The position numbers and the translations under genes are program-made. A stretch of 6,791 nucleotides of DNA. Origin: Quadrisphaera sp. (GTDB taxonomy: Bacteria > Actinomycetota > Actinomycetes > Actinomycetales > Quadrisphaeraceae). Location: positions 1 through 6,791 of the forward strand of contig JARIBR010000162.1 of NCBI GenBank assembly GCA_029258695.1, read 5' to 3'. The stretch's first letter is position 1. The number at the start of each line of letters is the position of its first letter. Positions 1 through 6,384 of this stretch are shown piece by piece. The notes under the pieces were generated by a model. That model was not told the DNA's origin, searched no databases, and worked only from the letters and a program-made list of their open reading frames with translations.

Positions 1-2
1 TC

Positions 3-473
3 GTCGGGTCGGTGCACACCCTGGAGGACCTCCGCGGGCCGGGCTACCTCGAGGCCGGTGACGGCTACGCCCAGCGCACGCCGGTCCAGGTGGTCCGCGA
101 CTACCTCGCCGAGGTCGCGCTGATGGCAGCCTCCGACGCGCCCTTCGAGGTGCTCGGCCACGTCGACTACCCGCTGCGGCACTGGCCGCGCGACGCGGGG
201 CACATCCCGTGGGGCGACTTCGAGGACGACGCCCGCGCCGCCCTCTCGGCGCTGGCCGCGTCGGGACGGGCGATGGAGGTGAACACCCGGCTGCCGATGA
301 GCGAGAGGTTCGTGGACTGGTGGCGCGACGCGGGCGGTCAGGCTGTCGTCTTCGGCAGCGATGCCCACCGCCCGGAGGACCTGGCGCACGCCTTCGTCGA
401 GACCGCCGCGATGGTCGCGGAGCACGGGTTCCGCCCCGGTTCGACGCCCTACGAGCACTGGGGCCGTGCCTGA
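3..473 (+). CDS. PHP-domain phosphoesterase, C-terminal part (5' truncated)
   Basis: The reading frame is open at the left edge, so the N-terminus and true start are missing; 156 residues remain. PHP proteins are metal-dependent phosphoesterases, usually binding three metals through His/Asp/Glu motifs; the histidinol-phosphate phosphatase (HisK) type is a typical member. Visible motifs fit the second half of such a domain: VGSVHTL at the very start (a strand ending in a metal-ligand His), GHVDYPLR around residues 54-61 of the fragment, EVNTR in the middle, and FGSDAHRPEDL near the C-terminus, which is the classic final Asp-x-His metal motif. The ending, with a helix after the DAH motif and a GFRPG turn, also fits the family. 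Whether the substrate is histidinol phosphate or another phosphoester cannot be read from this piece. It stops 105 bp before the next gene, and the palindrome in between suggests it is a separate transcription unit. Confidence 0.85.
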   Translation, partial: VGSVHTLEDLRGPGYLEAGDGYAQRTPVQVVRDYLAEVALMAASDAPFEVLGHVDYPLRHWPRDAGHIPWGDFEDDARAALSALAASGRAMEVNTRLPMSERFVDWWRDAGGQAVVFGSDAHRPEDLAHAFVETAAMVAEHGFRPGSTPYEHWGRA

Positions 474-494
474 GGAGAGACGTGGGTGGAGACG

Positions 495-518
495 GCTGAC
501 GGCGTCAGCACTGCTGAC
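495..518. repeat. Three alternating GCTGAC/GTCAGC hexamers with two competing stem-loops
   Basis: GCTGAC (495-500), GTCAGC (504-509) and GCTGAC (513-518) are spaced by exactly 3 bp. The middle copy is the reverse complement of both outer copies, so it can pair with either one, giving two mutually exclusive 6-bp stems with 3-nt loops. No T-tract follows, so a classical intrinsic terminator for the upstream PHP gene is not evident. The element could be a protein-binding site with a 9-bp period or a weak terminator/attenuator. The pattern is directly visible; the function is a guess. Confidence 0.5.
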
Positions 519-543
519 CCGCCCACCTATACTCACCTATACA
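514..543 (+). promoter_or_regulatory. Candidate promoter for the ATPase operon
   Basis: CTGACC (514-519) resembles a -35 box and TATACA (538-543) resembles a -10 box, with an 18-bp spacer. Transcription would start near position 550, in the right half of the palindrome. TATACT (528-533) is an even better -10 hexamer but has no matching -35 at normal spacing. Because the palindrome is symmetric, the same TATAC cores occur on the minus strand, so the direction is not decided by the -10 alone. The overlap with the palindrome suggests that a protein bound there would block RNA polymerase. Confidence 0.4.
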
Positions 544-575
544 ACCGCGGTTGTATAGGGGAGTATAGGTGGGCG
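520..575. promoter_or_regulatory. 56-bp near-perfect palindrome, probable operator
   Basis: The arms 520-547 and 548-575 are reverse complements at 27 of 28 positions; the only mismatch is A535 against G560. The centre is CCGCGG with no spacer. Each arm contains two 9-bp half-sites on a 10-bp period: CACCTATAC at 524-532 and 534-542, and, inverted, GTATAGGGG at 553-561 and GTATAGGTG at 563-571. The 10-bp period would put adjacent half-sites on the same face of the helix, as expected for two cooperating dimers or a higher oligomer. The TATAC/GTATA cores stand out against the GC-rich background. The right arm ends 3 bp before the ATPase ATG and includes its likely Shine-Dalgarno stretch. The structure is directly seen; the operator role is inferred from position and symmetry, and the binding protein is unknown. 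Confidence 0.75.
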
Positions 576-578
576 ATC

Positions 579-1874
579 ATGCGGCGCGGCCTCTACACGC
601 CCGGCGCCGGGACGCTCCCTCCCGTGCTGGCAGGCCGGGACCTTCTCCTCCAGGACTTCCAGCGCGCTCTGGGTGAGGTGGCTGCCGTCGGGCGAGCCAG
701 GGCGCAGGACGTGGTCCTCCTCGGCCCCCGCGGCGTGGGCAAGACCGTCACCCTGACCACCTACGGTCGGATGGCAGTGGCTGCCGGCTTCAAGGTGGTG
801 AACCTCCAGGCGGTGGCCGGCAGGTCCGGGCTCGTCGGCTCGCTGCTCCAACGCGCCGAGAGCCGCCGTGCGTCCCGCTCAGGGCCGTGGACCCGAGCCA
901 AGCGTGCTTTCGACCGGGTCGCGAGCATCAGCGTCGGAGTGGCAGGGGTCAGCGCCGGTGTCTCGACCCATGCCGGCGCGCCCGGAGGCACCAGCGTGGA
1001 CGCCAGCACCCTGGCCGAGGCCCTCGCGGAGCTGGCTGGCCAGGTTCGGCGCGACGCCCCGAACGGCGGGCTGCTGCTCACCGTCGACGAGCTCCAGGTC
1101 GTCTCGGGTGACGACCTCGCGCTGCTCGCGGCCACGCTGCACCGCCTCACCGTCGACCATCCCGAGTCCTCGGTGGTCTTCGCCGGCACGGGACTGCCCC
1201 ACACCGTGGAGGTCCTCCGGGCGGCAGGGGTGACCCACCCCGACCGGTTGTTCGTCGTCGAGCACCTCTCCGTCTCGCTGCCGCCGCCCGACGCGACGTA
1301 CGCCATCGTCGAGCCGGCGAGGCGCGCTGGCGTCGCGTGGCACCCCGACGCGGCAGCGACCATCGTGCGCGTCAGCAACGGCTACCCCGCTCACCTGCAG
1401 CTCTTCGCCGACACCGTGTGGTCCGTCGCTGCCAGCCCGGACACGATCGGCGTCGACGACGTCGCCCGCGCCCTGCCGCTCGTCGAGCACGACCTCACCC
1501 GGCGCACGCTCGGGCCCCGGTGGGACCGGATGCCCGACCGGCAGATGGAGTACCTCGCTGCGCTGGCCCTCCACGGTGGGCGCGCCTCCGCGAGGGTGCT
1601 GTCGGGGACGCTGGGACGACGGCTGCAAGAGCTGTCGTGGATCAGGCAGGGCCTCATCGAGGAGGGCGACGTCCACGCACCCGCGCGAGGCCAGGTCGCC
1701 CTCGCCGTCCCGATCTTCGCCCCCTTCGTCGTGGCGCACTACGAGGAGGGACGGGAGAGCTCCGAGGTCGAGCTGCTGACCCTGGACGAGATGCGGAGCA
1801 ACGCCGCAGCGCTCGGGGTCGACGTGGCGCAGCTCGACGGCCGCAGGGTGCTGGGGCCAGACTCAGCGCCATGA
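579..1874 (+). CDS. AAA-type ATP-binding protein with C-terminal winged-helix-like region, function unknown
   Basis: This 431-residue protein looks like an Orc1/Cdc6- or AAA_16-type P-loop ATPase. Residue positions from the chosen ATG: Walker A GPRGVGKT at 49-56 (Lys55), Walker B LLLTVDEL with Asp170-Glu171, a sensor-1-like strand VVFAGTG at 199-205, and a GYP motif (268-270) of the kind found in the lid of Orc/STAND-like ATPases. Between Walker A and B lies a Gly/Ala/Val/Ser-rich stretch (SVGVAGVSAGVS). The last third, with DRQMEYLAALA, a short helix-turn-helix-like segment, LIEEGDVHAPARGQVALAVP and a hydrophobic end, resembles a winged helix and could bind DNA. An in-frame GTG at 486 would add 31 residues, but these would be translated palindrome; ATG579, with GGTGGG at 568-573, is preferred. 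The stop overlaps the next start by ATGA. More codons end in A or T than in neighbouring genes, which may hint at a different origin. The biological role is not known to me. Confidence 0.85.
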   Translation: MRRGLYTPGAGTLPPVLAGRDLLLQDFQRALGEVAAVGRARAQDVVLLGPRGVGKTVTLTTYGRMAVAAGFKVVNLQAVAGRSGLVGSLLQRAESRRASRSGPWTRAKRAFDRVASISVGVAGVSAGVSTHAGAPGGTSVDASTLAEALAELAGQVRRDAPNGGLLLTVDELQVVSGDDLALLAATLHRLTVDHPESSVVFAGTGLPHTVEVLRAAGVTHPDRLFVVEHLSVSLPPPDATYAIVEPARRAGVAWHPDAAATIVRVSNGYPAHLQLFADTVWSVAASPDTIGVDDVARALPLVEHDLTRRTLGPRWDRMPDRQMEYLAALALHGGRASARVLSGTLGRRLQELSWIRQGLIEEGDVHAPARGQVALAVPIFAPFVVAHYEEGRESSEVELLTLDEMRSNAAALGVDVAQLDGRRVLGPDSAP

Positions 1875-2758
1875 CTCCCCCGGTCGTCGACGCGGCATGG
1901 CTCGAGCAGCACCCCGGCGCCGTGCTCGCCGACGTCCGCTGGTACCCCGACGGCCGCTCCTCGCGCGAGGCGTACGACGCAGGCCACCTGCCCGGGGCGG
2001 TCTTCGTCAGCGTCGACGACGTCCTGGCCGGGGCCCCCTCCGACGGCGCGGGCCGTCATCCCCTCCCGGAGCCGGCAGACTTCGCCGCCGCGATGGGGGC
2101 GCTGGGCATCGGGGACGACGACGTGGTGGTCGCCTACGACGACGCCGGCGGGGTGATCGCCGCGCGCCTCGTGTGGATGCTGCGGGTCACCGGGCACGGC
2201 GCCGCGCTGCTCGACGGCGGGATCACCGCGTGGACCGGCCCCGTCACCACCGAGACCGTGCAGCGCGCACCGGCCACGTTCACCCCGAGGGACTGGCCTG
2301 CCGATCGCCTCGCCGACATCGATGATGCCGCGAGCGCCGGCCGCTCGGCGCCGGTCGTCGACGGCCGTGCTCCGGGTGACGACGCCGCGCCGCGCACGGT
2401 GCTGCTCGACGCACGCCCCGCCGAGCGCTGGGCCGGCGCCCCCGACGCCCTGGACCCGCGCGCCGGCCACGTCCCCGGTGCGGTGAGCCTGCCGGCGCGC
2501 GAGAACGTCGGCGCGGACGGGCGGATGCTCCCCGTCGAGGTGCTGCGCGAGCGCTTCGCGGCCGCCGGGATCACCGGTGAGGTCGACGTCGTCTCCTCCT
2601 GCGGGTCCGGCGTCACCGCCTGCCACACCCTGCTCGCGATGGAGCACGCGGGGCTCGGGGCGGGCCGGCTCTTCCCCGGGTCCTGGTCGCAGTGGAGCCG
2701 CGACCCTGCCCGACCGATCGCCACCACCACCCGCACCACCGAGGAGGACCACCGATGA
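1871..2758 (+). CDS. Tandem-rhodanese sulfurtransferase, 3-mercaptopyruvate type
   Basis: This 295-residue protein has the usual two-domain length of thiosulfate/3-mercaptopyruvate sulfurtransferases, which move a sulfur atom from a donor onto the enzyme cysteine and then to an acceptor such as cyanide or a thiol. The N-terminal rhodanese domain (about 1-125) has LADVRWYPDG and YDAGHLPGAV but carries YDDAGG where an active domain would have its cysteine loop, as is normal for the structural half. The C-terminal domain (about 175-285) has LLDARPAERW (Asp180, Arg182), AGHVPGAVSLP, and the active loop CGSGVTA with Cys244. That loop is the form typical of mercaptopyruvate rather than thiosulfate enzymes. 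The linker VVDGRAPGDDAAPR looks slightly longer than usual. ATG1871 lies inside the stop of the ATPase gene; only a weak GGGG lies 14 bp upstream, so translation is probably coupled. The next gene overlaps in the same way. Confidence 0.93.
   Translation: MTPPVVDAAWLEQHPGAVLADVRWYPDGRSSREAYDAGHLPGAVFVSVDDVLAGAPSDGAGRHPLPEPADFAAAMGALGIGDDDVVVAYDDAGGVIAARLVWMLRVTGHGAALLDGGITAWTGPVTTETVQRAPATFTPRDWPADRLADIDDAASAGRSAPVVDGRAPGDDAAPRTVLLDARPAERWAGAPDALDPRAGHVPGAVSLPARENVGADGRMLPVEVLRERFAAAGITGEVDVVSSCGSGVTACHTLLAMEHAGLGAGRLFPGSWSQWSRDPARPIATTTRTTEEDHR
2741..2747 (+). promoter_or_regulatory. Shine-Dalgarno site deciding the start of the desulfurase-like gene
   Basis: GAGGAGG lies 7 bp before ATG2755, inside the end of the sulfurtransferase gene. 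It is the strongest ribosome-binding site in the operon and supports ATG2755 over the in-frame GTG at 2692, which would add 21 residues rich in His and Pro that look like out-of-frame sulfurtransferase sequence. Confidence 0.75.
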
Positions 2759-4008
2759 CCACCACCGACGCGACGTCCGTCAGCGCCGGCGCCTACGACG
2801 TCGCCGCCGTCCGCGCCCGCTTCCCCGCGCTGGAGGCGGGCGTCGCGCACTTCGACTCCCCCGGCGGCACCCAGGTCCCCCGCGAGGTCGCCGAAGCGAT
2901 CGCCGCATCGCTGACCGCGCCGACCGCCAACCGGGGCGGGCTGACCGCCGCCTCCCAGGCGTCGGAGGCGATCGTCGCGAGCTTCCGCGCGTCCATGGCC
3001 GACCTGCTGAACGCCGACCCGCGCGGCGTGGTCCTCGGCCGCAGCGCCACCCAGCTGACGTTCGACCTCGCACGGACGCTGTCCGCCGGCTGGGACGAGG
3101 GCGACGAGGTGGTGGTCTCGCGCCTGGACCACGACGCCAACGTCCGACCCTGGGTCATCGCCGCCCAGCGCGCCGGAGCGAGGGTGCGCTGGCTCGACTT
3201 CGACCCCGAGACCGGCGAGCTGACGCCGGAGCACCTGCGCGCCGTGCTCACCGATCGCACGCGCCTGGTGGCCGTGACCGGCGCGTCGAACCTCATCGGC
3301 ACCCGCCCCGACGTGCCGGCGATCAGCGCGCTGGCGCACGAGGCCGGTGCGCTGGTGTGGGTCGACGGCGTGCACCTCACCGCCCACGCGCCCGTGGACG
3401 TCGCGGCGCTCGGCGCAGACTTCTACGTGTGCTCGGCGTACAAGTTCCTCGGGCCCCACTGCTCGGCGCTCGCGGCGTCCCCGGAGCTGCTCGAGACCCT
3501 GCACCCCGACAAGCTGGCGCCCTCGACCGACGAGGTGCCCGAGCGCTTCGAGCTGGGGACCCTGCCCTACGAGCTGATGGCCGGGGCCACCGCTGCGGTG
3601 GACTTCCTGGCCTCGCTCGCGCCGCACGGGGCCGCCCACCCGGACCGACGGTCCCGGCTGGTCGCCGCGATGACCGCGGTCGAGGACCACGAGGACCGCC
3701 TGCGCGAGCGCCTCGAGGAGGGTCTCGCCGAGCTGCCCGGCGTGGTGCTGCGCTCGCGGGCCGCGCACCGCACGCCGACGCTGCTGCTCACCTTCCCCGA
3801 CGCGGCGCCGGGCACGGCGGCGGCTGCCGCGGAGCACCTGGCCGCGCGGGGGATCAACGCCCCGGCCAGCAACTTCTACGCCCTGGAGACCTCACGCCAC
3901 CTGGGGCTCGGCGACGCCGGCGGCCTGCGCGTCGGCCTCGCGCCGTACTCCGACGACACCGACGTGGACCGGCTCCTCGAGGGCCTGCGGAGCTTCACCG
4001 CCCGCTGA
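2755..4008 (+). CDS. Cysteine-desulfurase-like PLP-dependent aminotransferase (class V fold)
   Basis: This 417-residue protein matches the class V aminotransferase/cysteine desulfurase fold over its whole length. The N-terminus contains FPAL and HFDSPGGTQVP, the usual 'lDs-aGt' start of the family. Further along come RSATQLTFDLA (cofactor phosphate region), LDHDANVRPW, VDGVHLTAHAP with Asp204 for the PLP ring nitrogen and His207, and SAYKFLGPH with Lys230 as the Schiff-base lysine. The C-terminal part (NFYALETSRHLGL, GGLRVGLAPYSD) closes the small domain. True cysteine desulfurases carry a catalytic cysteine in a loop of that C-terminal domain; here the only cysteines are 226 and 236, beside the PLP lysine. 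It therefore resembles the 'cysteine desulfurase-like' subfamily, whose substrate is uncertain. Sitting next to a sulfurtransferase suggests sulfur metabolism, but another PLP reaction such as a lyase or epimerase is possible. It overlaps the upstream gene by ATGA. Confidence 0.9.
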   Translation: MTTTDATSVSAGAYDVAAVRARFPALEAGVAHFDSPGGTQVPREVAEAIAASLTAPTANRGGLTAASQASEAIVASFRASMADLLNADPRGVVLGRSATQLTFDLARTLSAGWDEGDEVVVSRLDHDANVRPWVIAAQRAGARVRWLDFDPETGELTPEHLRAVLTDRTRLVAVTGASNLIGTRPDVPAISALAHEAGALVWVDGVHLTAHAPVDVAALGADFYVCSAYKFLGPHCSALAASPELLETLHPDKLAPSTDEVPERFELGTLPYELMAGATAAVDFLASLAPHGAAHPDRRSRLVAAMTAVEDHEDRLRERLEEGLAELPGVVLRSRAAHRTPTLLLTFPDAAPGTAAAAAEHLAARGINAPASNFYALETSRHLGLGDAGGLRVGLAPYSDDTDVDRLLEGLRSFTAR

Positions 4009-4022
4009 GGACGCCCGTCCGG

Positions 4023-4685
4023 TCAGCCCACCGTCTCGCCGGCCGGTCCGCTCTCGGCGCTGCTCACGCGCGGCGCCGGCGCCGTCCAGCCGCGCCACAG
4101 GGACATGACGCGCAGCAGCACGACGAGGGACGCCGCGGCGATCTGCACCGTCGGCCCTGTGCCCAGCCCGCTGAGGCCCGCGGCCGCCACCACGGACGAG
4201 CCGATCACCGCGGGGATGGCGTAGAGCCGGGAGTCCTTGGCGAACAGCTCGGGGACCACGCCGGCGAGGACGTCCCGCAGGATGCCTCCGCCGACCCCGG
4301 AGATGGTCCCGAGGAGGACGGCCGCGACGGGTTGGGCATCGAGCGAGAGGGCCAGCGCCGTCGCGGTGGCGCAGAACACCCCCAGCCCCACCGCGTCGGA
4401 GAGCTCGACGGCGCGCCGCAGGCGCACCACGAGCGTGTGGCCGAAGAAGACCACGACGGTGGCGGCCAGCGGGAAGACCAGCAGCGACGGGGTCTCCAGC
4501 GCTGTCGGCGGCGCCTGCCCCAGCAAGACGTCGCGCAGCATGCCCCCACCCAGGCCCGTCACCGCGGCGAGGACCGCCATGCCGACGACGTCGAACCCCC
4601 GGCGCACGCCGAGCAGGGCCCCGGAGACCGCGAAGGCGAAGATGCCGAGGTTCACCAGCAGCGACTCGACCAGGGCGGGGGACAC
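4023..4685 (-). CDS. TRIC/UPF0126 family membrane channel protein
   Basis: This 220-residue, strongly hydrophobic protein has the length and repeat structure of bacterial UPF0126 proteins, which are homologues of animal TRIC channels (trimeric intracellular cation channels) and have about seven membrane helices. The internal duplication is clear: GLGGGMLRDVLLG at 44-56 and GVGGGILRDVLAG at 130-142 are the paired Gly-rich kinks and Arg-Asp turns of the two halves. SDAVGLGVF (96-104) begins the second half. The C-terminal tail (PAPRVSSAESGPAGETVG) is polar and probably cytosolic. The start is GTG at 4685; no better in-frame start is visible just upstream, and the ribosome-binding site is weak. 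The gene is convergent with the desulfurase-like gene, with only 14 bp between the stops, and divergent from the antiporter gene. In bacteria the physiological role is poorly known, probably monovalent cation flow. Confidence 0.92.
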   Translation of the reverse strand: MSPALVESLLVNLGIFAFAVSGALLGVRRGFDVVGMAVLAAVTGLGGGMLRDVLLGQAPPTALETPSLLVFPLAATVVVFFGHTLVVRLRRAVELSDAVGLGVFCATATALALSLDAQPVAAVLLGTISGVGGGILRDVLAGVVPELFAKDSRLYAIPAVIGSSVVAAAGLSGLGTGPTVQIAAASLVVLLRVMSLWRGWTAPAPRVSSAESGPAGETVG

Positions 4686-4749
4686 CGCGGGAGCATGCCA
4701 CCCGCCGTCCCTCGGAGATCACTGCACCGGCGTGCGAGGCTCACCGTTC
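4686..4749. other. Short divergent intergenic region between channel and antiporter genes
   Basis: These 64 bp must hold the start signals for both divergent genes unless promoters lie inside the coding sequences. I see no convincing -10/-35 pair, no inverted repeat and no strong Shine-Dalgarno site; CGAGG about 10 bp before GTG4750 is the best ribosome-binding candidate for the antiporter. Confidence 0.4.
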
Positions 4750-6327
4750 GTGAGCCTCCTCCTGCTCGTCGTCGCCGTCATGGCCGCGTCCGTCGTCGTC
4801 GTCGGTGTCGGGGACCGGCTCAGCCTGCCGTGGCCGGCCCTGATGGTGGTGCTCGGAGCCGGCGTCGCCTTCATCCCGGGGGTGGACGCCCTCAGCGTCG
4901 ACCCCGAGCTGATCCTCCCGCTGTTCCTGCCGCCGCTGCTGTACGCGACGGCCCGGCGCACGTCCTGGGCGATGTTCCGCTCCCGGTGGCGCTCCGTGGT
5001 GGGACTGGCGTTGGCCCTGACGGCGGTGACCATCGCGCTCGCCGCGGGCACCGCGTGGGCGCTGGTGCCCGGCATCACGCTCACCGCTGCGGTGGCGGTG
5101 GGCGCGGCGGTGGCCCCGCCGGACCCGGTGGCCGTCGAGGCCGTCGCCGGACCGCTCAACGTGCCGCGACGCCTCCTCGCGGTGCTGCGCAGCGAAGGGC
5201 TGTTCAACGACGCCGTCGCGCTCGTGGTCTTCCAGGCCGCCACCGCGGCGCTGGTGCGCGGCGACGAGCTGGACGTCAGCGTCCTGGGGCGTTTCGTCTA
5301 CGGGCTCGTGGTCGCCGTGGCGGTCGGCCTCGCCGTGGCGTGGCTCGCCGGTCGCCTGCGGGACCGGCTCACCGACGTCACCGGGCGCAACGCCTTGTCG
5401 CTGGTGCTGCCCTTCGCGGTCTACCTCGCCGCCGACGAGCTGGGTGCCTCAGGGGTGATCGCCGTCGTCGTCGCCGCCCTGCAGGTCCGCAGCCACCAGA
5501 GCGCGGACCAGGGCGAGGACCGCCTCTCCGGCGGGGCCCTGTGGGACGTCGTCGAGATGCTCGTCACGGGCGTGGCCTTCGCGCTGGTGGGCGCCGAGCT
5601 GCGCAGCGTGGTCACCGACGCTGGGGACCAGCTGCCGCGGATGCTCCTGCACGCGGCGGTGGTCGTCGCCGTGGTCCTGGCGGTGCGCGCCCTGTGGTTG
5701 TTCGGGGCCCTCCCGGTGGTGGCCCGCTCCGACGACCCCACGGCGGCGCCGCGCAGCTGGCGTGAGGCGCTGGTGCTCACCTGGTGCGGGATGCGCGGGC
5801 TGGCCACCATCGCCCTGGCCCTCGCCCTGCCGCAGACGGTCGCGGGAGGCCGACCCTTCCCCGGGCGCACGGAGGCCATCGTCATCGCCTGCTCCGTGCT
5901 CGTGGTCACCCTGCTCGGCCAGGCCTTCACGCTGCCGGTGCTGCTGCGCCGGCTCGGCGTCAGCGAGGACACCGAGGCCGCGCAGGCCGCCGAGACGGCG
6001 ATCAGCCAGCGCGCCCGCCGGGCCGCGCGGGACGTGCTGCTCGACCCGTCCGTGCTCGCCGACGCCGACCCGGAGGTCACCGAGGAGATCAAGGCGCGTC
6101 TGGACCGGCTCAACGCGATGCTCACCGACGAGGCGCCGGACCCGGACTACCGGGGGCGCCTGGAGCAGGCGCAGCGCCGGCGCGAGCAGATGTCACGCCT
6201 CGAGACGCGCGCGCTCGACGCCGCGCGCGCGGAGGTGCTGGACGCCCGCAGCCGACCCGGCACCGACCCCGACGCGGCGGACCGGGTGCTGCGCCGCCTC
6301 GACCTGCGGGACGCCCCGCTGCCGTAG
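4750..6327 (+). CDS. CPA1-family Na+/H+ antiporter
   Basis: This 525-residue protein is a monovalent cation/proton antiporter of the NhaP/NHE type, acting in the cytoplasmic membrane in pH and Na+ homeostasis. Residues 1 to about 400 are a series of some 12 hydrophobic segments beginning with SLLLLVVAVMAASVVVVGVG. Family motifs are present: LFLPPLLYATA in an early helix, APPDPVAVEAV with Asp125 in the ion-binding region, and RSEGLFNDAVALVVF (Glu149, Asn153, Asp154), the signature of CPA1 exchangers. Later come VTGVAFALVGAELR and WCGMRGLATIALALALP. From about residue 400 a hydrophilic tail of about 125 residues rich in Arg, Glu and Ala, probably helical, extends into the cytosol. GTG4750 is chosen because it begins directly at the first membrane helix; GTG4732 is an alternative adding six residues. 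A tail of this type is common in actinobacterial members and could be regulatory. Confidence 0.92.
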   Translation: MSLLLLVVAVMAASVVVVGVGDRLSLPWPALMVVLGAGVAFIPGVDALSVDPELILPLFLPPLLYATARRTSWAMFRSRWRSVVGLALALTAVTIALAAGTAWALVPGITLTAAVAVGAAVAPPDPVAVEAVAGPLNVPRRLLAVLRSEGLFNDAVALVVFQAATAALVRGDELDVSVLGRFVYGLVVAVAVGLAVAWLAGRLRDRLTDVTGRNALSLVLPFAVYLAADELGASGVIAVVVAALQVRSHQSADQGEDRLSGGALWDVVEMLVTGVAFALVGAELRSVVTDAGDQLPRMLLHAAVVVAVVLAVRALWLFGALPVVARSDDPTAAPRSWREALVLTWCGMRGLATIALALALPQTVAGGRPFPGRTEAIVIACSVLVVTLLGQAFTLPVLLRRLGVSEDTEAAQAAETAISQRARRAARDVLLDPSVLADADPEVTEEIKARLDRLNAMLTDEAPDPDYRGRLEQAQRRREQMSRLETRALDAARAEVLDARSRPGTDPDAADRVLRRLDLRDAPLP

Positions 6328-6360
6328 GGCCTGGCCGACGTCCCAGCAGCGGGCCAGGCC
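6328..6360. terminator. GC-rich hairpin, probable bidirectional terminator
   Basis: GGCCTGGCC (6328-6336) and GGCCAGGCC (6352-6360) are perfect 9-bp inverted arms around a 15-nt loop, starting immediately after the antiporter TAG. The hairpin lies between two convergent genes, so it could end transcripts from both. There is no T-tract on either side, which is common for hairpin terminators in high-GC actinobacteria but lowers certainty. Confidence 0.6.
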
Positions 6361-6384
6361 GTCGCGGACCATCACGAGCCGGGC

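Noticed and set aside
520..575. Palindrome as a transposon end, attachment site or intrinsic terminator
   Set aside because: No second copy, target duplication, transposase or integrase is in the window, and no T-tract follows the arms. The position directly before a start codon favours regulation.
486..578. GTG at 486 as the start of the ATPase
   Set aside because: The added 31 residues would be mostly translated palindrome; ATG579 has a GGTGGG stretch at suitable distance and gives a sensible N-terminus.
579..1874. ATPase as a recent mobile insertion
   Set aside because: Slightly different codon use is suggestive, but the exact ATGA overlap with the next gene and the absence of flanking repeats argue against a recent insertion. 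It was kept only as a possibility.
1739..2752. Minus-strand open frame suggesting an antisense gene over the sulfurtransferase
   Set aside because: Composition is typical of an antisense shadow, with no recognisable domain and no ribosome-binding site.
2134..3837. A long minus-strand open frame opposite the sulfurtransferase and desulfurase-like genes
   Set aside because: Low-complexity Arg/Gly/Ala/His composition with no family motif; the opposite strand encodes two clear enzymes.
4009..4020. Small inverted repeat GGAC-gccc-GTCC between the convergent desulfurase-like and channel genes
   Set aside because: A 4-bp stem is too short to distinguish from chance in GC-rich DNA, although a terminator would be expected here.
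2577..5765. A very long plus-strand open frame of over 1000 codons spanning several genes
   Set aside because: Its translation is dominated by Arg, Pro, Gly and Ala, it overlaps four well-supported genes in other frames or strands, and such frames are expected in GC-rich DNA where stop codons are rare.
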